Assembly: GCF_040932005.1 (NCBI RefSeq)
Contig: NZ_CP162414.1
Span: 1,825,501 to 1,889,500 of the forward strand
Source: Aestuariibius sp. HNIBRBA575
Lineage (GTDB): Bacteria; Pseudomonadota; Alphaproteobacteria; Rhodobacterales; Rhodobacteraceae
Direction: 5' to 3'
DNA: 64,000 nt
The notes under the pieces are model-generated. The model was not told the DNA's origin and ran no database searches. It saw nothing but the letters and a program-made list of their open reading frames with translations. Positions 16,448 through 24,458 of the stretch are shown here, piece after piece; the first letter of the stretch is position 1; each line of letters starts with the position of its first letter. Both the position numbers and the translations under genes were made by a program.

Positions 16448-16472
16448 GTTAGCGCCAACAGTGGGCGCTAAC
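16448..16472. promoter_or_regulatory. Paired GTTAGCGC-type operators upstream of the second GAPDH
   Basis: GTTAGCGCCAAC (16448-16459, a near-palindrome) is followed after three bases by the inverted half GGGCGCTAAC (16463-16472). They sit 39-63 bp before the GAPDH start, overlapping or just upstream of the expected promoter, and match the elements ahead of the first GAPDH. Confidence 0.6.
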
Positions 16473-16510
16473 GGGTCCACCCATTCTTTTGGTAAATCGG
16501 AGGGGTCGCT

Positions 16511-17515
16511 ATGACCGTGAAAGTCGCAATCAATGGATTTGGCCGGATTGGACGTAACGTATTGCGTGCAATCATTGAATCAGGTCGCACGGACATCGAA
16601 GTTGTCGCGATCAACGATCTGGGCCCCGTAGAAACAAATTCGCACTTGCTGCGGTTTGATTCGGTTCATGGCCGTTTCCCAGCAAACGTGACCACCACCG
16701 ACAGCACGATTGACGTTGGCCGTGGTCCAATCGCCGTCACCGCCATTCGGAACCCCGCTGACCTGCCTTGGGGGGACATCGATGTTGTGTTGGAATGCAC
16801 CGGTATTTTCACCTCCAAAGAAGCCTGTCAGGCGCATCTGGAAAATGGTTCAAAACGGGTTCTGATTTCTGCACCCGGCAAAGACGCCGACAAAACCATC
16901 GTGTTTGGTGTGAATGACAACCAACTGACCGCGGATGACATCGTCGTTTCCAACGCGTCCTGCACAACCAATTGTTTGGCCCCTGTTGCCAAGGTTCTGA
17001 ACGACACATTGGGCATCAAACGTGGCTTTATGACCACCGTGCATTCCTATACTGGCGATCAGCCCACTTTGGATACCATGCACAAAGATCTCTATCGTGC
17101 GCGCGCCGCTGCGATGTCCATGATCCCTACCTCGACAGGCGCCGCCAAGGCGGTGGGTCTGGTTCTGCCCGAATTGAACGGCGTTCTGGATGGCGTCGCA
17201 ATTCGCGTCCCGACCCCAAATGTTTCGGTTGTTGATCTGACGTTTGAAACAAAACGCGACACCAGCGTCGAAGAAATCAACGCAGCGATCCATGCCGCAG
17301 CGGCCTCAGGCCCCCTCAAAGGCATTTTGGGTGTCACTGACGAAAAATTGGTCTCTATGGATTTCAACCATGATCCACATTCTTCGATCTTTGCCACGGA
17401 TCAAACCAAAGTCATGGACGGCAATATGTGCCGCATCCTGACATGGTATGATAACGAATGGGGTTTCTCTAACCGGATGAGCGATACAGCCGTCAAAATG
17501 GGTCAATTGATCTAA
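16511..17515 (+). CDS. gap: Type I glyceraldehyde-3-phosphate dehydrogenase, NAD-type
   Basis: A 334-residue GAPDH that converts glyceraldehyde 3-phosphate, NAD and phosphate to 1,3-bisphosphoglycerate in glycolysis. The Rossmann start INGFGRIGR, the NAD-selecting Asp36 (AINDLG), the catalytic Cys in [11 protein letters not shown] and the phosphate site HSYTGDQ are all intact. The adenosine-side loop is LDTMHKDL. The ATG follows GGAGGGGTCGCT. It is clearly related to the copy at 15176 but differs in the cofactor loop, so the two probably serve opposite directions or cofactors. Operator pairs lie upstream and a terminator downstream. Confidence 0.97.
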   Translation: MTVKVAINGFGRIGRNVLRAIIESGRTDIEVVAINDLGPVETNSHLLRFDSVHGRFPANVTTTDSTIDVGRGPIAVTAIRNPADLPWGDIDVVLECTGIFTSKEACQAHLENGSKRVLISAPGKDADKTIVFGVNDNQLTADDIVVSNASCTTNCLAPVAKVLNDTLGIKRGFMTTVHSYTGDQPTLDTMHKDLYRARAAAMSMIPTSTGAAKAVGLVLPELNGVLDGVAIRVPTPNVSVVDLTFETKRDTSVEEINAAIHAAAASGPLKGILGVTDEKLVSMDFNHDPHSSIFATDQTKVMDGNMCRILTWYDNEWGFSNRMSDTAVKMGQLI

Positions 17516-17540
17516 GAGATCCCGGAACCACAATATTAAA

Positions 17541-17565
17541 GCCGTCCTTTTGGGGCGGCTTTTTT
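17541..17565 (+). terminator. Rho-independent terminator of the second GAPDH
   Basis: GCCGTCC-TTTTG-GGGCGGC forms a 7-bp stem with one wobble pair and is followed by six T, 25 bp after the stop. Confidence 0.9.
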
Positions 17566-17605
17566 GTTGAGCATTTCTTAGGCTGACTTGCAATCAGCGC
17601 AATCC

Positions 17606-17619
17606 GGTTAGCGCCAAAC
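17606..17619. promoter_or_regulatory. GGTTAGCGCCAAAC operator element upstream of a small gene
   Basis: GTTAGCGCCAA matches the first half of the element at 16448. It lies after the GAPDH terminator and 72 bp before the small ORF at 17691, so it may belong to that gene's promoter rather than to GAPDH. Confidence 0.45.
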
Positions 17620-17690
17620 AACAGTGGTTCTGCACTGCAGCATGCCCCATATTGAAGACAGGAGGAACGCAACCCGTTAGGAGATTTGAA

Positions 17691-17840
17691 ATGCAAATCA
17701 TGACCAACCTTCGCAAATACGCCCACTACGTCCGCACCAAACGCGAATTACAAAACATGCCTTTGGATGTCGCTCTGGATCTGGACATTGACCGCGCCGC
17801 AGCAAGTCGGATCGCACACAAAGCCGTCTATGGTTTCTAA
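17691..17840 (+). CDS. Small DUF1127-like protein (49 aa)
   Basis: The frame encodes 49 residues from the ATG at 17691, which has TAGGAG about 8 bp upstream. A start further upstream (TTG 17652) would add 13 residues without a ribosome site. The sequence, rich in Arg, Leu and Asp with an ending in AASRIAHKAVYGF, resembles the short YjiS/DUF1127 arginine-rich proteins of alphaproteobacteria, some of which affect RNA turnover and phosphate or carbon metabolism. The match is by pattern and only moderate. It has its own terminator and a carbon-type operator upstream, so it is probably a separate transcription unit. Confidence 0.65.
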   Translation: MQIMTNLRKYAHYVRTKRELQNMPLDVALDLDIDRAAASRIAHKAVYGF

Positions 17841-17857
17841 GAAAACCAACGATGTAA

Positions 17858-17878
17858 GCCGCCCGATGGGCGGCTTTT
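17858..17878 (+). terminator. Terminator after the small DUF1127-like gene
   Basis: GCCGCCC-GAT-GGGCGGC is a perfect 7-bp GC stem followed by TTTT, 18 bp after the stop. Confidence 0.85.
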
Positions 17879-17901
17879 GTCATTAAACAACGCTGTTGGA
17901 T

Positions 17902-18396
17902 TTAGGTCGAAAATTTCTGACTCAGTGCGTCATGAACAGCCGGGGTGACAAACTTTGACACATCCCCCCCCAGACGCGCGATTTCTTTGACCAGTTTCGA
18001 CGCGATTGCCTGATGCTGGGCTTCGGCCATTAGAAACACAGTTTCAATTTCATCATTCAACTGTCGGTTCATCCCAACCATTTGATATTCATATTCAAAA
18101 TCAGCAACAGCCCGTAGCCCACGGATAATAATCTGCGCCCCAACATCCTGCGCACAATCGATCAACAGATTTTCAAACGGATGCGCAATAATCTCAACAC
18201 CGGTTTCGCGCGCCAGTTCAGCGCATTCCGTTTCGACCATGGCGACCCGCTCTTCTAATGAAAACAGCGGGCCCTTGTCGCGATTGATCGCCACGCCAAT
18301 GACCAAACGATCCACCAACGCGCAGGCGCGACGAATAATATCCATGTGGCCTAACGTGACCGGGTCGAACGTTCCGGGGTACAATCCTACGCGCAT
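17902..18396 (-). CDS. coaD: Phosphopantetheine adenylyltransferase
   Basis: A 164-residue enzyme for the fourth step of coenzyme A synthesis, joining ATP and 4'-phosphopantetheine to give dephospho-CoA. The nucleotidyltransferase motif PGTFDPVTLGH is at residues 7-17 and the second signature IIRGLRAVADFEYE follows near residue 90. The frame is open to 18462, but MRVGLYPGTFD at 18396 is the conserved beginning and has GCGAGG upstream. It is convergent with the small gene at 17691 and lies 103 bp downstream of the CBS gene on the same strand. Confidence 0.97.
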   Translation of the reverse strand: MRVGLYPGTFDPVTLGHMDIIRRACALVDRLVIGVAINRDKGPLFSLEERVAMVETECAELARETGVEIIAHPFENLLIDCAQDVGAQIIIRGLRAVADFEYEYQMVGMNRQLNDEIETVFLMAEAQHQAIASKLVKEIARLGGDVSKFVTPAVHDALSQKFST

Positions 18397-18498
18397 GATG
18401 TCCTCGCATGTTTTTTCATGCTGCAACGCAACATTATTGCGCGGCGAATTGCAACCCAACAAAAGACAAACACCTCATCTGCGACAAGATGCCGAAAT

Positions 18499-18933
18499 TT
18501 AGTGACCCATAATCATGCCTTGCAGGGCGTCTTTTTCCATCGACAGCTCTGCCAGGCGGGCTTTGACGACGTCACCGATTGAAATCAACCCAATCATTTC
18601 GTCGTTTTCCATCACGGGCAAATGGCGAAACCGCCCCTCAGTCATGATTTCCAGCACCCGATCGGCGGATTCGTTTGGGGTACATGTGATGGGATTGGGC
18701 GTCATCAGGTCGCTGACTTTATCGTCGATACATCCAACGCCCCGTTTGCCGATTTCACGCACGATGTCGCGTTCGGACAAAATGCCATCGGCGGTTTTGC
18801 CATTTGTGGACACAACCATCGTCCCGATCCTCTTGTCCGACATGACCTTCGCAGCCTCAGAAACCGCCGCATCGGGTTTCAGATATAACACACCAGTAGT
18901 GTCTTTGCCTTTCAGGATCTGCTGAACAATCAT
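18499..18933 (-). CDS. CBS-domain pair protein
   Basis: A 144-residue protein made only of two CBS domains (about residues 8-65 and 75-130), the module that binds adenosyl ligands such as AMP, ATP or SAM. The blocks GTMVVSTNGKTADGILSERD and RHLPVMENDEMIGLISIGD are typical. Stand-alone CBS pairs are thought to sense energy state or regulate partner proteins; no partner is encoded next to it. GGGAGG lies ahead of the ATG. No effector domain is fused. Confidence 0.9.
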   Translation of the reverse strand: MIVQQILKGKDTTGVLYLKPDAAVSEAAKVMSDKRIGTMVVSTNGKTADGILSERDIVREIGKRGVGCIDDKVSDLMTPNPITCTPNESADRVLEIMTEGRFRHLPVMENDEMIGLISIGDVVKARLAELSMEKDALQGMIMGH

Positions 18934-18988
18934 GAGGACCTCCCTTTTTTCATTACAATTACAGCGTCCACTCAGACATGACCCAATG

Positions 18989-19873
18989 TCAAGCCAGCTC
19001 TGCCTCCAACCGCGTAACCTCAGCCTTTAATCGGGCGGAAAAGGCTGCGGCAAATTGGCCAAGACGCTGAGAATGCCGATCAGAAGCGTGCCGCACCAGA
19101 TAAAAAGAACGACATAATGAATAATGATCCATTAACACCCGCCGCAATTCCGGGGCGCAATGCAGCGCAAAATCATGCACAAACCCAACGGCTTGGGAAT
19201 GGCGCAACATATGCATCTGCACCGACACCGAATTAGAGGCCAAATGCACGCCCCCTGCCCCTAAATCCCCCAGATAATCCAATTCCTTATCGAAAATCAT
19301 ATCGGGAATATAGCCCACGACAGGAATGCCTTTCAGGTCGGGTTTGTCGTGAATATGGGCCGCCATTTCGCTGCGTGCGGCGAGGTGCAGCCGGTAATCC
19401 GTCACCTTTTGCACCAGCAACCTCCCCGTATCAGGCGGGCTAACGGTGACGGCCAGATCGGCTTCGCGTTTGGATAGGTTCACAACCCGAGGTAGGGCCA
19501 GAATTTGCAATTCTAAGCCCGGATTTTCAGCCTGAAGCGCCGCACAGACCTGTGGCAACAGAAAATTGGCCGCCCCATCTGGTGCCCCGATGCGAATTTG
19601 ACCGCTTAACCCCGCATTCAGGGATGATTGTTCCTCTGTGGCGAGGTTTAACGCTTCTTCTGCGGTGCTGGCATGTATGCGCAATCGCTGTCCCAGATCG
19701 GTTAAGGCATAGCCCTGCGGTGATTTGGTAAACAGCGCCGCGCCCATGCGCTCTTCGAGGCGCAAAATGCGGCGCGAAATGGTTGCCGGATCAAGTTTTA
19801 ACACTGGCGCCGCAGCAGAGAGCCCCTCTGCGCGTGCAACAGCCAAAAAAACCCGCATATCGTCCCAGTTCAT
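18989..19873 (-). CDS. LysR-family regulator divergent from mmsA
   Basis: A 294-residue LysR-type regulator with an N-terminal HTH (MRVFLAVARAEGLSAAAPVL... RRILRLEERMGAALF) and a C-terminal effector domain. It is divergent from mmsA with 153 bp between the start codons, and that gap contains an inverted repeat. Control of mmsA and possibly the downstream valine genes is inferred from this arrangement. AGGGCG lies upstream of the ATG. The effector is not known; methylmalonate-semialdehyde, 3-hydroxyisobutyrate or related acids would be reasonable candidates. Confidence 0.92.
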   Translation of the reverse strand: MNWDDMRVFLAVARAEGLSAAAPVLKLDPATISRRILRLEERMGAALFTKSPQGYALTDLGQRLRIHASTAEEALNLATEEQSSLNAGLSGQIRIGAPDGAANFLLPQVCAALQAENPGLELQILALPRVVNLSKREADLAVTVSPPDTGRLLVQKVTDYRLHLAARSEMAAHIHDKPDLKGIPVVGYIPDMIFDKELDYLGDLGAGGVHLASNSVSVQMHMLRHSQAVGFVHDFALHCAPELRRVLMDHYSLCRSFYLVRHASDRHSQRLGQFAAAFSARLKAEVTRLEAELA

Positions 19874-19894
19874 GTCACGCCCTTATAAAATTGA

Positions 19895-19922
19895 TCCATA
19901 CCATGTCGTATGGCGACCATAC
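19895..19922. promoter_or_regulatory. Overlapping inverted repeats between the LysR gene and mmsA
   Basis: CCATAC (19896-19901), GTATGG (19908-19913) and CCATAC (19917-19922) alternate in orientation. The best dyad is GTATGG-CGA-CCATAC. The position between divergent starts suggests an operator of the neighbouring LysR protein. Confidence 0.5.
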
Positions 19923-20026
19923 CCTTGCGTTTTTGCAAAATGATTTTGAAAACTTCACCCTTTTACGGGCAAAAACGCAAGCCTATTCTGCGCCCAACGG
20001 ATCCAATCGTTTCTAGGAGGAAACCC

Positions 20027-21526
20027 ATGCAAGAGCTGACGCATTACATCAACGGTGAACATGTCACCGGAAATTCCGGACGTTTTACAGACGTGTTTAA
20101 CCCCGCAACGGGTGAAGTTCAGGCCAAATGCCCGCTGGCCAGCACTGACGAGCTGAACCATGCCGTTGACATCGCCGCAGCAGCACAGCCGGCATGGGAA
20201 GCCACAAACCCACAACGCCGGGCCCGGGTAATGATGAAATTCGTCGACCTGCTGAACCGTGACATGGATAAACTGGCCGAAGCCTTGTCTCGGGAACATG
20301 GCAAAACCTTTCCGGATGCCAAAGGCGACATTCAACGTGGTCTAGAAGTTGTTGAATTCTGCATCGGCGCGCCACATCTGCTGAAAGGTGAATTCACCGA
20401 CAGCGCAGGCCCCGGCATTGATATGTATTCCATGCGTCAGGCTTTGGGGGTTTGCGCCGGGATCACACCGTTCAACTTTCCTGCGATGATCCCGATGTGG
20501 ATGTTTGCGCCCGCCATCGCCTGTGGCAACGCCTTTATCCTGAAACCTTCCGAACGCGATCCTTCCGTGCCATTGATGTTGGCCGAACTGATGGAAGAAG
20601 CCGGCCTGCCCAAAGGGATTTTGCAGGTTGTAAATGGCGACAAAGAATCCGTTGATGCGATTTTGGACCACGATGTGATCCAGTCGATTGGCTTTGTTGG
20701 CTCAACCCCGATCGCCGAATATATCTATGGTCGCGGCTGTTCCAATGGCAAACGTGTGCAATGTTTTGGTGGCGCGAAAAACCACATGATCATCATGCCG
20801 GATGCCGATCTGGACCAAGCGGCCGATGCCCTGATTGGTGCGGGTTATGGGGCCGCAGGCGAACGGTGCATGGCGATTTCCGTGGCGGTTCCTGTTGGTG
20901 AAGAAACCGCAGATCGGTTGGTTGAAAAACTGATCCCACGTGTCGAAGCGCTAAAAGTCGGGCCATATACGGCGGGGGATGATGTGGATTACGGTCCCGT
21001 TGTGACCGCCGCCGCCAAAGAAAACATCCTGAAACTGGTGCAATCCGGTGTTGATCAGGGCGCGAAATTGGTGGTTGATGGTCGCAATTTCAACCTGCAA
21101 GGTTACGAAGACGGGTTCTTTGTTGGGCCGCATCTGTTTGACCACGTGACCCCAGACATGGATATCTACACCAAGGAAATCTTTGGTCCGGTCCTGTCAA
21201 CGGTTCGTGCAAAAACCTACGAAGAAGCAATCAACCTGGCGATTGACCACGAATATGGCAACGGCACCGCGATTTACACCCGTGATGGCGACACGGCCCG
21301 CGACTTTGCCAAACGTATCAACATCGGCATGGTTGGCGTGAACGTGCCGATCCCTGTGCCGCTGGCCTATCACAGCTTTGGCGGTTGGAAAAAATCCGGG
21401 TTTGGTGATCTGAATCAACACGGCACTGACAGCTTCAAATTCTACACCCGGACCAAGACAGTCACAGCGCGCTGGCCATCCGGCATTAAGGAAGGTGGCG
21501 AGTTTAACTTTAAACAGATGGATTGA
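20027..21526 (+). CDS. mmsA: CoA-acylating methylmalonate-semialdehyde dehydrogenase
   Basis: A 499-residue aldehyde dehydrogenase that turns methylmalonate semialdehyde (from valine or thymine) into propionyl-CoA with NAD and CoA. Family features seen are the N-terminal MQELTHYINGEHV, the GITPFNFPAMIPMWM block, the NAD-fold segment and the catalytic Cys in GERCMAISVAV. The frame reaches back to 19910, but the ATG at 20027 has TAGGAGG upstream and matches the family start. A LysR gene is divergent and a terminator follows. The rest of the valine pathway is encoded 1.8 kb downstream. Confidence 0.96.
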   Translation: MQELTHYINGEHVTGNSGRFTDVFNPATGEVQAKCPLASTDELNHAVDIAAAAQPAWEATNPQRRARVMMKFVDLLNRDMDKLAEALSREHGKTFPDAKGDIQRGLEVVEFCIGAPHLLKGEFTDSAGPGIDMYSMRQALGVCAGITPFNFPAMIPMWMFAPAIACGNAFILKPSERDPSVPLMLAELMEEAGLPKGILQVVNGDKESVDAILDHDVIQSIGFVGSTPIAEYIYGRGCSNGKRVQCFGGAKNHMIIMPDADLDQAADALIGAGYGAAGERCMAISVAVPVGEETADRLVEKLIPRVEALKVGPYTAGDDVDYGPVVTAAAKENILKLVQSGVDQGAKLVVDGRNFNLQGYEDGFFVGPHLFDHVTPDMDIYTKEIFGPVLSTVRAKTYEEAINLAIDHEYGNGTAIYTRDGDTARDFAKRINIGMVGVNVPIPVPLAYHSFGGWKKSGFGDLNQHGTDSFKFYTRTKTVTARWPSGIKEGGEFNFKQMD

Positions 21527-21550
21527 TCTGTTTAAAATGATGTGATTTTT

Positions 21551-21584
21551 TAGCCCGGGGAGTGTTCCTCGGGCTAAATTTTGT
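21551..21584 (+). terminator. Terminator of mmsA
   Basis: TAGCCCGGGGA and TCCTCGGGCTA pair over about 10 bp around a GTGT loop and are followed by AATTTTG. It starts 24 bp after the mmsA stop. Confidence 0.8.
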
Positions 21585-21596
21585 TGGAGAGAATGA

Positions 21597-22016
21597 GTGC
21601 CAGTATCATTTCGTATCCTACCCAGCCTTGGATTGGTTTATGTCCGATACGAAGGCTTTGCAGACGTCGCGGATTCCATGAAGGTATTCGGCGAATATGC
21701 ACAACACCCTGATTGCCGCCCCGGACAAAAACAGTTTGTCGATTTGTCACTTGTAACCGAGGTGGAGCAGGATTTTCCCAAGCTTATGGAGCTTCAGGCG
21801 CAAAAGGCCGGGGTATTCATGAACTCGCAGGCGCAAACGTTAATCGTTTACTATGTCACCGATGAACTAACACGTGCGATGGCCAGTTTGATTGCCCGAT
21901 CATGGGAACCTTTCCCATGGGTCATTCCTGTCGTTTATGAAAACGAAAAAGACGCGCTCGAATTTTTAGGTCTGGCTGCAACTTCGATCTCTGAGTTGTT
22001 AAATCCAGCCAATTAG
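21597..22016 (+). CDS. Conserved hypothetical soluble protein, GTG start
   Basis: A 139-residue cytoplasmic-looking protein without a signal or membrane helix. The GTG at 21597 has GGAGAG upstream; an ATG four bases earlier is in another frame and stops soon. The pattern of beta strands and a helix (FRILPSLGLVYVRYEGFAD... GQKQFVDLSLVTEV) reminds me of SpoIIAA/STAS-like folds, but I cannot assign it firmly. It is placed between the mmsA terminator and a YbdK-type ligase, so it begins a new unit. Confidence 0.65.
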   Translation: MPVSFRILPSLGLVYVRYEGFADVADSMKVFGEYAQHPDCRPGQKQFVDLSLVTEVEQDFPKLMELQAQKAGVFMNSQAQTLIVYYVTDELTRAMASLIARSWEPFPWVIPVVYENEKDALEFLGLAATSISELLNPAN

Positions 22017-22041
22017 CGAGGCAACCCAGGACAAATTGGGG

Positions 22042-22060
22042 CTATACGCAAGCGTATGGG
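22042..22060. other. Small hairpin with ATACGC/GCGTAT arms
   Basis: ATACGC-AA-GCGTAT with flanking pairs forms a short hairpin 25 bp after the hypothetical gene's stop, followed by GGGGGCTTTTCC. It may end that transcript. The arms resemble the two hairpins at 61760-61841. Confidence 0.4.
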
Positions 22061-22118
22061 GGCTTTTCCTTTGCGAAATCTCATTGCAGGGTAATTTTAC
22101 CCAAAAGGAGAAATCGAA

Positions 22119-23252
22119 TTGCGCATCACAGAACCGAGTTTCACCATCGGCGTAGAAGAAGAGTACCTGCTCGTCGACACATCCACATTTGAATTGGTGA
22201 AAACACCAACCAAATTGATGGAAGAGGCCGAAGCTGAACTTGGTGGGCAGGTTAGCCCCGAATATTTGCAATGTCAGATCGAAATTGGCACCAAAGTCTG
22301 TTCAGGTACCCAGCAAGCGCGGGACGAATTACGACGCCTAAGAAGCGTCATAGCTACAGTTGCAATGCGGCATGGTCTGGCCCCGATTGCGGCATCCTGC
22401 CACCCGTTTGCCGATTGGAAGGACCAGCCCCACACGGACAAAGTTCGGTATAATCAACTGCGTCAGGATCTAGGCGGGGTGGTTCGTCGGATGCTGATCT
22501 GTGGAATGCATGTGCATGTCGGGCTAGAAAGTCAGGCGTTGCGGATCGATTTGATGAACCAGATGTCCTATTTTCTGCCGCATCTTTTGGCGCTGTCGAC
22601 GTCATCCCCGTTCTGGCAGGGCGAAGACACCGGTTTGGCCTCTTATCGGCTGTCCATTTTTGACAATTTACCACGCACTGGGTTGCCGCCACGGATTGAT
22701 TCTTGGGGGGAATATGAACGGTCAGTTCATGCGCTAACAGATGTGGGTGTGATCGAAGACAGTTCAAAAATTTGGTGGGATTTGCGCCCGTCAGCTCAAT
22801 ATCCAACCCTAGAAACCCGGATTTGTGACGTTCAACCGCGGCTAAATCACACATTGTCATTGGCGGCTGCGATCCAGTGTTTGTCACGGATGCTCTATCG
22901 TTTGCGGGTCAATAATCAGCGTTGGCGGACCTATGAAAACTTCTTGATTTCAGAAAACCGCTGGCGTGCGCAACGGTATGGTATTTCAAATGGCCTGATC
23001 GATTTTGGTCGCGGCGAGATTGTCCAAGTTTCTGATTTGGTGGATGAATTAATCGAAATGTTGATGCAGGATGCAGAGGCATTAGACTGTGTCGACGATC
23101 TGATTGGGCTGCGCGACATCGTTGAAAACGGCAACTCAGCCGACCGGCAACGACAGGTCGCACACAAAGCCCAGGATCAAGGCAAAAGCCAATCTGATCA
23201 AATGCGCATGGTTGTTTCTCACCTGATACAAGAGTTTTCCACCGATCTTTAA
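22119..23252 (+). CDS. YbdK-type carboxylate-amine ligase (GCS2 family)
   Basis: A 377-residue ATP-dependent ligase of the glutamate-cysteine ligase 2 superfamily. The metal and ATP-binding start [10 protein letters not shown] (residues 11-20), the central CGMHVHVG block and the substrate-side [10 protein letters not shown] motif are all there. Members catalyse weak gamma-glutamyl ligation in vitro, but the true substrate of the YbdK group is uncertain. The start is a TTG at 22119 preceded by AAGGAG at good spacing. It sits between mmsA and the acyl-CoA dehydrogenase operon, with no evident link to valine breakdown. Confidence 0.9.
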   Translation: MRITEPSFTIGVEEEYLLVDTSTFELVKTPTKLMEEAEAELGGQVSPEYLQCQIEIGTKVCSGTQQARDELRRLRSVIATVAMRHGLAPIAASCHPFADWKDQPHTDKVRYNQLRQDLGGVVRRMLICGMHVHVGLESQALRIDLMNQMSYFLPHLLALSTSSPFWQGEDTGLASYRLSIFDNLPRTGLPPRIDSWGEYERSVHALTDVGVIEDSSKIWWDLRPSAQYPTLETRICDVQPRLNHTLSLAAAIQCLSRMLYRLRVNNQRWRTYENFLISENRWRAQRYGISNGLIDFGRGEIVQVSDLVDELIEMLMQDAEALDCVDDLIGLRDIVENGNSADRQRQVAHKAQDQGKSQSDQMRMVVSHLIQEFSTDL

Positions 23253-23318
23253 CTTGCACTTTGTGCCCATCCGAGCGAGAATTAAACAACTGTTCAATTC
23301 AACGGAAGGGAGGAGCCG

Positions 23319-24458
23319 ATGGATTTTGCTCTGAGCGAGGAACAAGAAGCAATTTTTGACATGGCGCGGGCCTTTGGAGAGGCGGAAATCGCACCATACG
23401 CCAAAGAATGGGAAACAGCTGGCACCATCCCCAAGGATCTGTGGCCAAAGCTGGCAGAGCTGGGATTTGGTGGTCTGTATGTGCGCGAAGAAAGCGGTGG
23501 GTCCGGGCTGACAAGGTTGGATGCGACCTTTGTGTTCGAAGCCTTGTCGATGTCTTGCCCATCCGTCGCGGCGTTTTTGTCCATTCACAACATGTGCGCC
23601 AAAATGATTGATACATTTGGCTCAGATGACCTGCGCGCGCGGTATTTGCCTGATGCGTTAACCATGAACAAAGTGTTGTCCTATTGCCTGACAGAGCCCG
23701 GCAGCGGGTCCGACGCCGCCGCGTTGAAAACCAAAGCTGTGGCAACCGATAGCGGTTACCGTCTGAATGGCACCAAAGCGTTTATTTCAGGCGGCGGCTA
23801 CTCTGACGCCTATGTCGTAATGGCCAGAACCGGTCAGGCTGGGCCCAAAGGCGTGTCTGCGATGGTGATCGACGATGGCACCCCTGGCCTCAGCTTTGGC
23901 GGGTTAGAGGACAAAATGGGCTGGAAAAGCCAGCCGACCCGTCAGGTCCAGATGGATGATTGTGATATTGCGGCAAACAACCTGCTAGGCGAAGAAGGTC
24001 GCGGGTTTAGCTATGCGATGGCGGGTTTGGATGGCGGCCGGCTGAATATTTCTGCCTGCTCGCTTGGCGCGGCCCAACAGGCGTTGAATTTAACGCTGCA
24101 ATATATGTCAGAACGCAAGGCATTTGGTCAAAGTATTGATCAATTTCAAGCACTTCAGTTCCGTCTTGCTGACATGGAAATAGAGCTTCAGGCTGCGCGG
24201 ACATTTTTGCGACAAGCGGCATGGAAACTGGACAACAACGCCCCTGACGCAACCAAATTCTGCGCAATGGCAAAGAAATTTGTCACCGAAGCCGGGTCGA
24301 AAATTGCGGATCAATGTCTGCAACTTCATGGCGGCTATGGGTATCTTGCGGATTATGGGATCGAAAAAATTGTCCGCGATTTGCGTGTGCACCAAATTCT
24401 GGAAGGCACAAATGAAATCATGCGCCTGATTGTTGCTCGTCAGTTGGTAGCAAAATGA
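23319..24458 (+). CDS. Acyl-CoA dehydrogenase, probable isobutyryl-CoA dehydrogenase
   Basis: A 379-residue flavoprotein of the acyl-CoA dehydrogenase family. The FAD and substrate motifs CLTEPGSGSDAA and the C-terminal LEGTNEIMRLIVARQL are intact. By neighbours it should oxidise isobutyryl-CoA to methacrylyl-CoA in valine degradation: the next genes encode HIBYL-CoA hydrolase and 3-hydroxyisobutyrate dehydrogenase, overlapping by 4 bp each. AAGGGAGGAGCCG precedes the ATG. Electron transfer would go to ETF, not encoded here. A dedicated enoyl-CoA hydratase for the next step is missing from the window. Confidence 0.9.
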   Translation: MDFALSEEQEAIFDMARAFGEAEIAPYAKEWETAGTIPKDLWPKLAELGFGGLYVREESGGSGLTRLDATFVFEALSMSCPSVAAFLSIHNMCAKMIDTFGSDDLRARYLPDALTMNKVLSYCLTEPGSGSDAAALKTKAVATDSGYRLNGTKAFISGGGYSDAYVVMARTGQAGPKGVSAMVIDDGTPGLSFGGLEDKMGWKSQPTRQVQMDDCDIAANNLLGEEGRGFSYAMAGLDGGRLNISACSLGAAQQALNLTLQYMSERKAFGQSIDQFQALQFRLADMEIELQAARTFLRQAAWKLDNNAPDATKFCAMAKKFVTEAGSKIADQCLQLHGGYGYLADYGIEKIVRDLRVHQILEGTNEIMRLIVARQLVAK

